Shown one piece after another: positions 6,015 to 7,714 of a DNA stretch of 7,714 nt. Position 1 is the stretch's first letter, and the number at the start of each line of letters is the position of its first letter. Source of the stretch: Eubacteriales bacterium (GTDB lineage Bacteria > Bacillota > Clostridia > Peptostreptococcales > Anaerovoracaceae); assembly GCA_028692535.1 (NCBI GenBank), contig JAQUXD010000082.1, positions 1 to 7,714 on the forward strand, read 5' to 3'. The notes beneath the pieces are model-generated. The model made no database searches and was not told the origin of the DNA. It worked only from the letters and a program-made list of their open reading frames with translations. The position numbers and the translations under genes were made by a program.

Positions 6015-6372
6015 GGGGGCGTACAGGTTTCGACGGGGGTGTGGAAGTCGGGTAAGCGAGCCGCAGTTGGTTCAGACTGCGTTAAAAAGGACCCGTTAAA
6101 AAGAAACGCAAAAACAAACAATAATTACGCACTCGCTGCTTAACTAGCAGCCGCGTCGTCGCCCGGTATTTACCCGTAGGTTCCGGATCCGGCGTCGATC
6201 ATACGGGAAAACTTCCCGAGAGCTCCTGGTATCGGGAGGGACTAACAGGATAGCGAAACAGTAGCCTGCTTTTGGGCGGCTGCGTAGCGAAACATTAAAA
6301 CAAAAGCTGCGCTCGGAGAAAGCCTAATGGAAATGCTTTCGGACGTGGGTTCGATTCCCACCGCCTTCACCA
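6015..6372 (+). ncRNA. ssrA: tmRNA (transfer-messenger RNA, SsrA)
   Basis: One-piece 358-nt tmRNA that, with SmpB and EF-Tu, enters stalled ribosomes, adds a degradation tag and releases them. The 5' end carries the hallmark GGTTTCGACGGGG (6026-6038). The acceptor stem pairs 6015-6021 with 6362-6368 over 7 bp and includes G3-U70 (6017 with 6366), the alanyl-tRNA synthetase identity pair, plus a second G-U next to it. The T-arm is 6345-6349 with 6357-6361 and a TTCGATT loop. The CCA end is encoded (6370-6372). Upstream of the tag, a pseudoknot-like arrangement is visible: CGGGT (6049-6053) with ACCCG (6091-6095) around a CGCAGT/ACTGCG hairpin (6062-6067, 6076-6081). A terminator follows. Identification is secure; inner pseudoknots were only partly traced. 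Confidence 0.97.
6108..6143 (+). other. tmRNA tag reading frame
   Basis: The resume codon is GCA at 6108-6110, preceded by AAAC, as is common in clostridial tmRNAs. The frame encodes AKTNNNYALAA and stops at TAA (6141-6143). With the alanine loaded on the tRNA-like end, the added tag would be AAKTNNNYALAA. The ALAA end is the classic ClpXP recognition signal. The stop codon lies in the loop of the helix 6135-6139 with 6147-6151, as in other tmRNAs. Confidence 0.9.
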
Positions 6373-6378
6373 GAAACG

Positions 6379-6420
6379 AAGCCACCTGCTGATCGATACA
6401 ACGATCAACAGGTGGCTTTT
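6379..6420 (+). terminator. Intrinsic terminator of ssrA
   Basis: An 8-bp stem (6381-6388 with 6409-6416), one mismatch, then 6 more bp (6390-6395 with 6402-6407) around a 6-nt loop, extended by two A-T pairs at the foot. It is followed by TTTT and GCTTGTT. It starts 7 nt after the tmRNA CCA, so most ssrA transcripts should end here rather than run into the next gene. Confidence 0.88.
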
Positions 6421-6455
6421 GCTTGTTCCTATAGACACGGCAAATATTCTGAAAG

Positions 6456-6483
6456 TTGAATATATTTCTCATCATGATATACT
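6456..6483 (+). promoter_or_regulatory. Promoter of the baeRF-like gene
   Basis: TTGAAT (6456-6461) and TATACT (6478-6483) lie 16 bp apart with an extended -10 TGA (6475-6477). The expected start near 6490 gives a leader of about 77 nt. The leader holds a small hairpin (CTGC/GCAG around 6500-6513) and a possible TTGAA/TTCAA pairing (6533-6537 with 6545-6549) just before the ribosome binding site. Confidence 0.6.
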
Positions 6484-6523
6484 TTAAAGTACGTTACTAC
6501 TGCTTTCGTGCAGAGGAACCGGC

Positions 6524-6577
6524 ATGGCAGCCTTGAACCCTACATTCAAAAAGGAGGGAATTCATCATGCTATATGA
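6524..6577 (+). CDS. Possible 17-codon upstream reading frame overlapping the baeRF start
   Basis: An ATG at 6524 with AGAGGA 7-8 nt upstream opens a frame reading MAALNPTFKKEGIHHAI and stops at TGA 6575-6577, eight codons' worth of bases past the strong AAGGAGGG site and just beyond the baeRF ATG at 6567. If translated, ribosomes would cross the main ribosome binding site and terminate within 11 nt of the main start, which could couple or compete with initiation. Short frames like this arise by chance; no conservation is known. Confidence 0.25.
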   Translation: MAALNPTFKKEGIHHAI

Positions 6578-7714
6578 GATCGTACAACACTTTCCAAAAG
6601 ACATGAATTTCAAAAAAGAAGGTCCGCTCATCTCACTCTATCAACCCACCCACAGATCTTTCCCTGAAAACAAACAAGATCCGATCGTGTTTAAGAATCT
6701 TCTTCGCAATATTGAGAATTCTTTGAAGCAACTGCCGGATTTTCACTTCATCGACATCATCATGAAACCGTTTTATGCTCTGAAGGAAGACAAAGAATTT
6801 TGGAATCATACTGCTGAGGGGATCGCTGTTTTTGCTTGTCTCAACAAATGTATCGTCTACAATCTTAACAATTCGGTGAAAGAATTGGCAGTCGTAGCCA
6901 ACAGCTTTCATATCAAGCCGCTGATCAAGGCTTTTCAGTCCACTGAAAATTACCAGTTATTGGGCCTCAGTCGCGAAAACTTTATTCTTTACGAGGGCAA
7001 TCGATACGGCTTTAAAGAAATCGCGATAGACCAGGACATCCCGAGAACCATGAAGGAGGTCTTAGGGGATCAATTATCGGACTCCTATTTATCTCACGCA
7101 TCTTATGCCGGTACCGGAACTCCCGCGATGTACCACGGCCACGGTGATGTGAAGCAAGAGATCGATAAAGATACCGAAAAGTACTTTAGATACGTAGATT
7201 CCTATGTGTTTGAGAACTACTCAAAGCCGTCGAAGCTGCCGCTTATTCTGATTTCCCTGAAGGAACATCGTTCAGAATTCAAAAAAATCAGCAACAACCC
7301 TTATTTGCTGGAGGCGGGCATCGGCAAATCCGTTGAATCCCTTGATTTAGCTGAAATACATCAAAGCGCGCAAGCGATCATAGAAGCTATCAACATCGAA
7401 AAGATCAAAAAAATGGCAGAAAGCTACGCAAAAGCGGAGGCGGATTCCCTGGGCTCTTCCGATTTGGACCAGATCGCCAAGGCAGCCTATGAAAACCGAA
7501 TTGAAACAATGTTGATCGAGGAAGATACAATTGTACCGGGAAAGATCGACGCCGGCACCGGAAAAATCCAGCGGGGAGATCTAGAGCATCCTGATTACGA
7601 CGATATCCTGGACGACTTGGCTGAATTTGTTTTATCAAGCGGGGGAAATGTATTCGTCCTGCCAAAGGATAAGATGCCCGGAGATACAGGTGTTTCTGCT
7701 ATTTTTAGATATGT
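6567..7714 (+). CDS. baeRF-like protein (bacterial eRF1/Pelota-type release factor homologue), 3'-truncated
   Basis: 382 complete codons are visible and the frame is open at the right edge. The product resembles the bacterial archaeo-eukaryotic release factor (baeRF) families, predicted from comparative genomics to act at ribosomes in rescue or termination. Domain 1 (about 1-145) begins with the typical LISLYQPTHR and a QDPIVFKNLL helix. Domain 2 (about 150-275) contains YHGHGDVKQEIDKDTEKYFR (189-208), where eRF1 has its GGQ loop; no GGQ occurs in the visible part. Domain 3 (about 280 onward) has DDILDDLAEFVLSSGGNVF and GDTGVSAIFRY, echoing the GGIGAILRY end of eRF1/Pelota. The start at 6567 follows AAGGAGGG with 8 nt spacing. 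It has its own promoter and lies directly after the ssrA terminator. Base composition is more AT-rich at its start than in genes to the left. The exact baeRF subfamily cannot be assigned by eye. Confidence 0.75.
   Translation, partial: MLYEIVQHFPKDMNFKKEGPLISLYQPTHRSFPENKQDPIVFKNLLRNIENSLKQLPDFHFIDIIMKPFYALKEDKEFWNHTAEGIAVFACLNKCIVYNLNNSVKELAVVANSFHIKPLIKAFQSTENYQLLGLSRENFILYEGNRYGFKEIAIDQDIPRTMKEVLGDQLSDSYLSHASYAGTGTPAMYHGHGDVKQEIDKDTEKYFRYVDSYVFENYSKPSKLPLILISLKEHRSEFKKISNNPYLLEAGIGKSVESLDLAEIHQSAQAIIEAINIEKIKKMAESYAKAEADSLGSSDLDQIAKAAYENRIETMLIEEDTIVPGKIDAGTGKIQRGDLEHPDYDDILDDLAEFVLSSGGNVFVLPKDKMPGDTGVSAIFRY

Noticed and set aside
6242..6475. 77-codon minus-strand frame containing VGIEPTSES
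   Set aside because: It is the antisense of the tmRNA 3' half and terminator; this type of peptide is a familiar spurious prediction from tRNA-like T-arm antisense sequence.
6373..7714. Attachment-site duplication or integrase after ssrA
   Set aside because: No copy of the tmRNA 3' end and no recombinase reading frame is present in the visible sequence.
1..7714. CRISPR arrays, insertion sequences, tRNA or rRNA genes
   Set aside because: No regularly spaced repeats, transposase frames or rRNA signatures were seen; the only tRNA-like structure belongs to tmRNA.

Overview
The window looks like a chromosomal segment of a moderately GC-rich member of the Firmicutes, most likely class Clostridia. 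This rests on the protein styles (class II aldolase, short single-pass signal peptidase I, SmpB, RluA-family synthase), strong AGGAGG-type ribosome binding sites, sigma-A-type promoters and a one-piece tmRNA with an ALAA-ending tag. No protein was matched to a species.

Left part (1-3094). A 5'-truncated glyceraldehyde-3-phosphate dehydrogenase gene (gap) reads rightward. It converges on, and overlaps by 19 bp, a leftward A24 prepilin-peptidase-like gene that has its own near-perfect promoter. The gap terminator hairpin is built from the last codons of that peptidase gene. Next come fba (class II fructose-bisphosphate aldolase) and, 16 bp upstream of it, a membrane-anchored protein with an MltG/YceG-like C-terminal domain; both read leftward and probably form one operon. 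gap and fba encode consecutive glycolytic steps.

Middle part (3189-5220). A rightward run of an RluA-family pseudouridine synthase, lepB and smpB covers RNA modification, protein export and ribosome rescue. The first gene appears to be transcribed as a nearly leaderless mRNA from an extended -10 promoter. smpB carries a perfect 28-bp palindrome in its 3' end.

Right part (5235-7714). A leftward flavodoxin-fold gene with an iron-sulfur-flavoprotein-type cysteine cluster separates smpB from ssrA (tmRNA, 358 nt, encoded tag AKTNNNYALAA). A clear terminator follows ssrA. A separate promoter then drives a gene running off the right edge, whose product looks like a bacterial archaeo-eukaryotic-type release factor (baeRF). 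smpB, ssrA and this baeRF put three known or predicted ribosome-rescue parts within 3 kb. The ssrA and baeRF promoters share the same layout (TTGAAT, 13 nt, TGATATRCT). This is the most interesting feature of the window. The baeRF reading frame is open at the right edge, and its base composition is more AT-rich at its start than the genes to the left.
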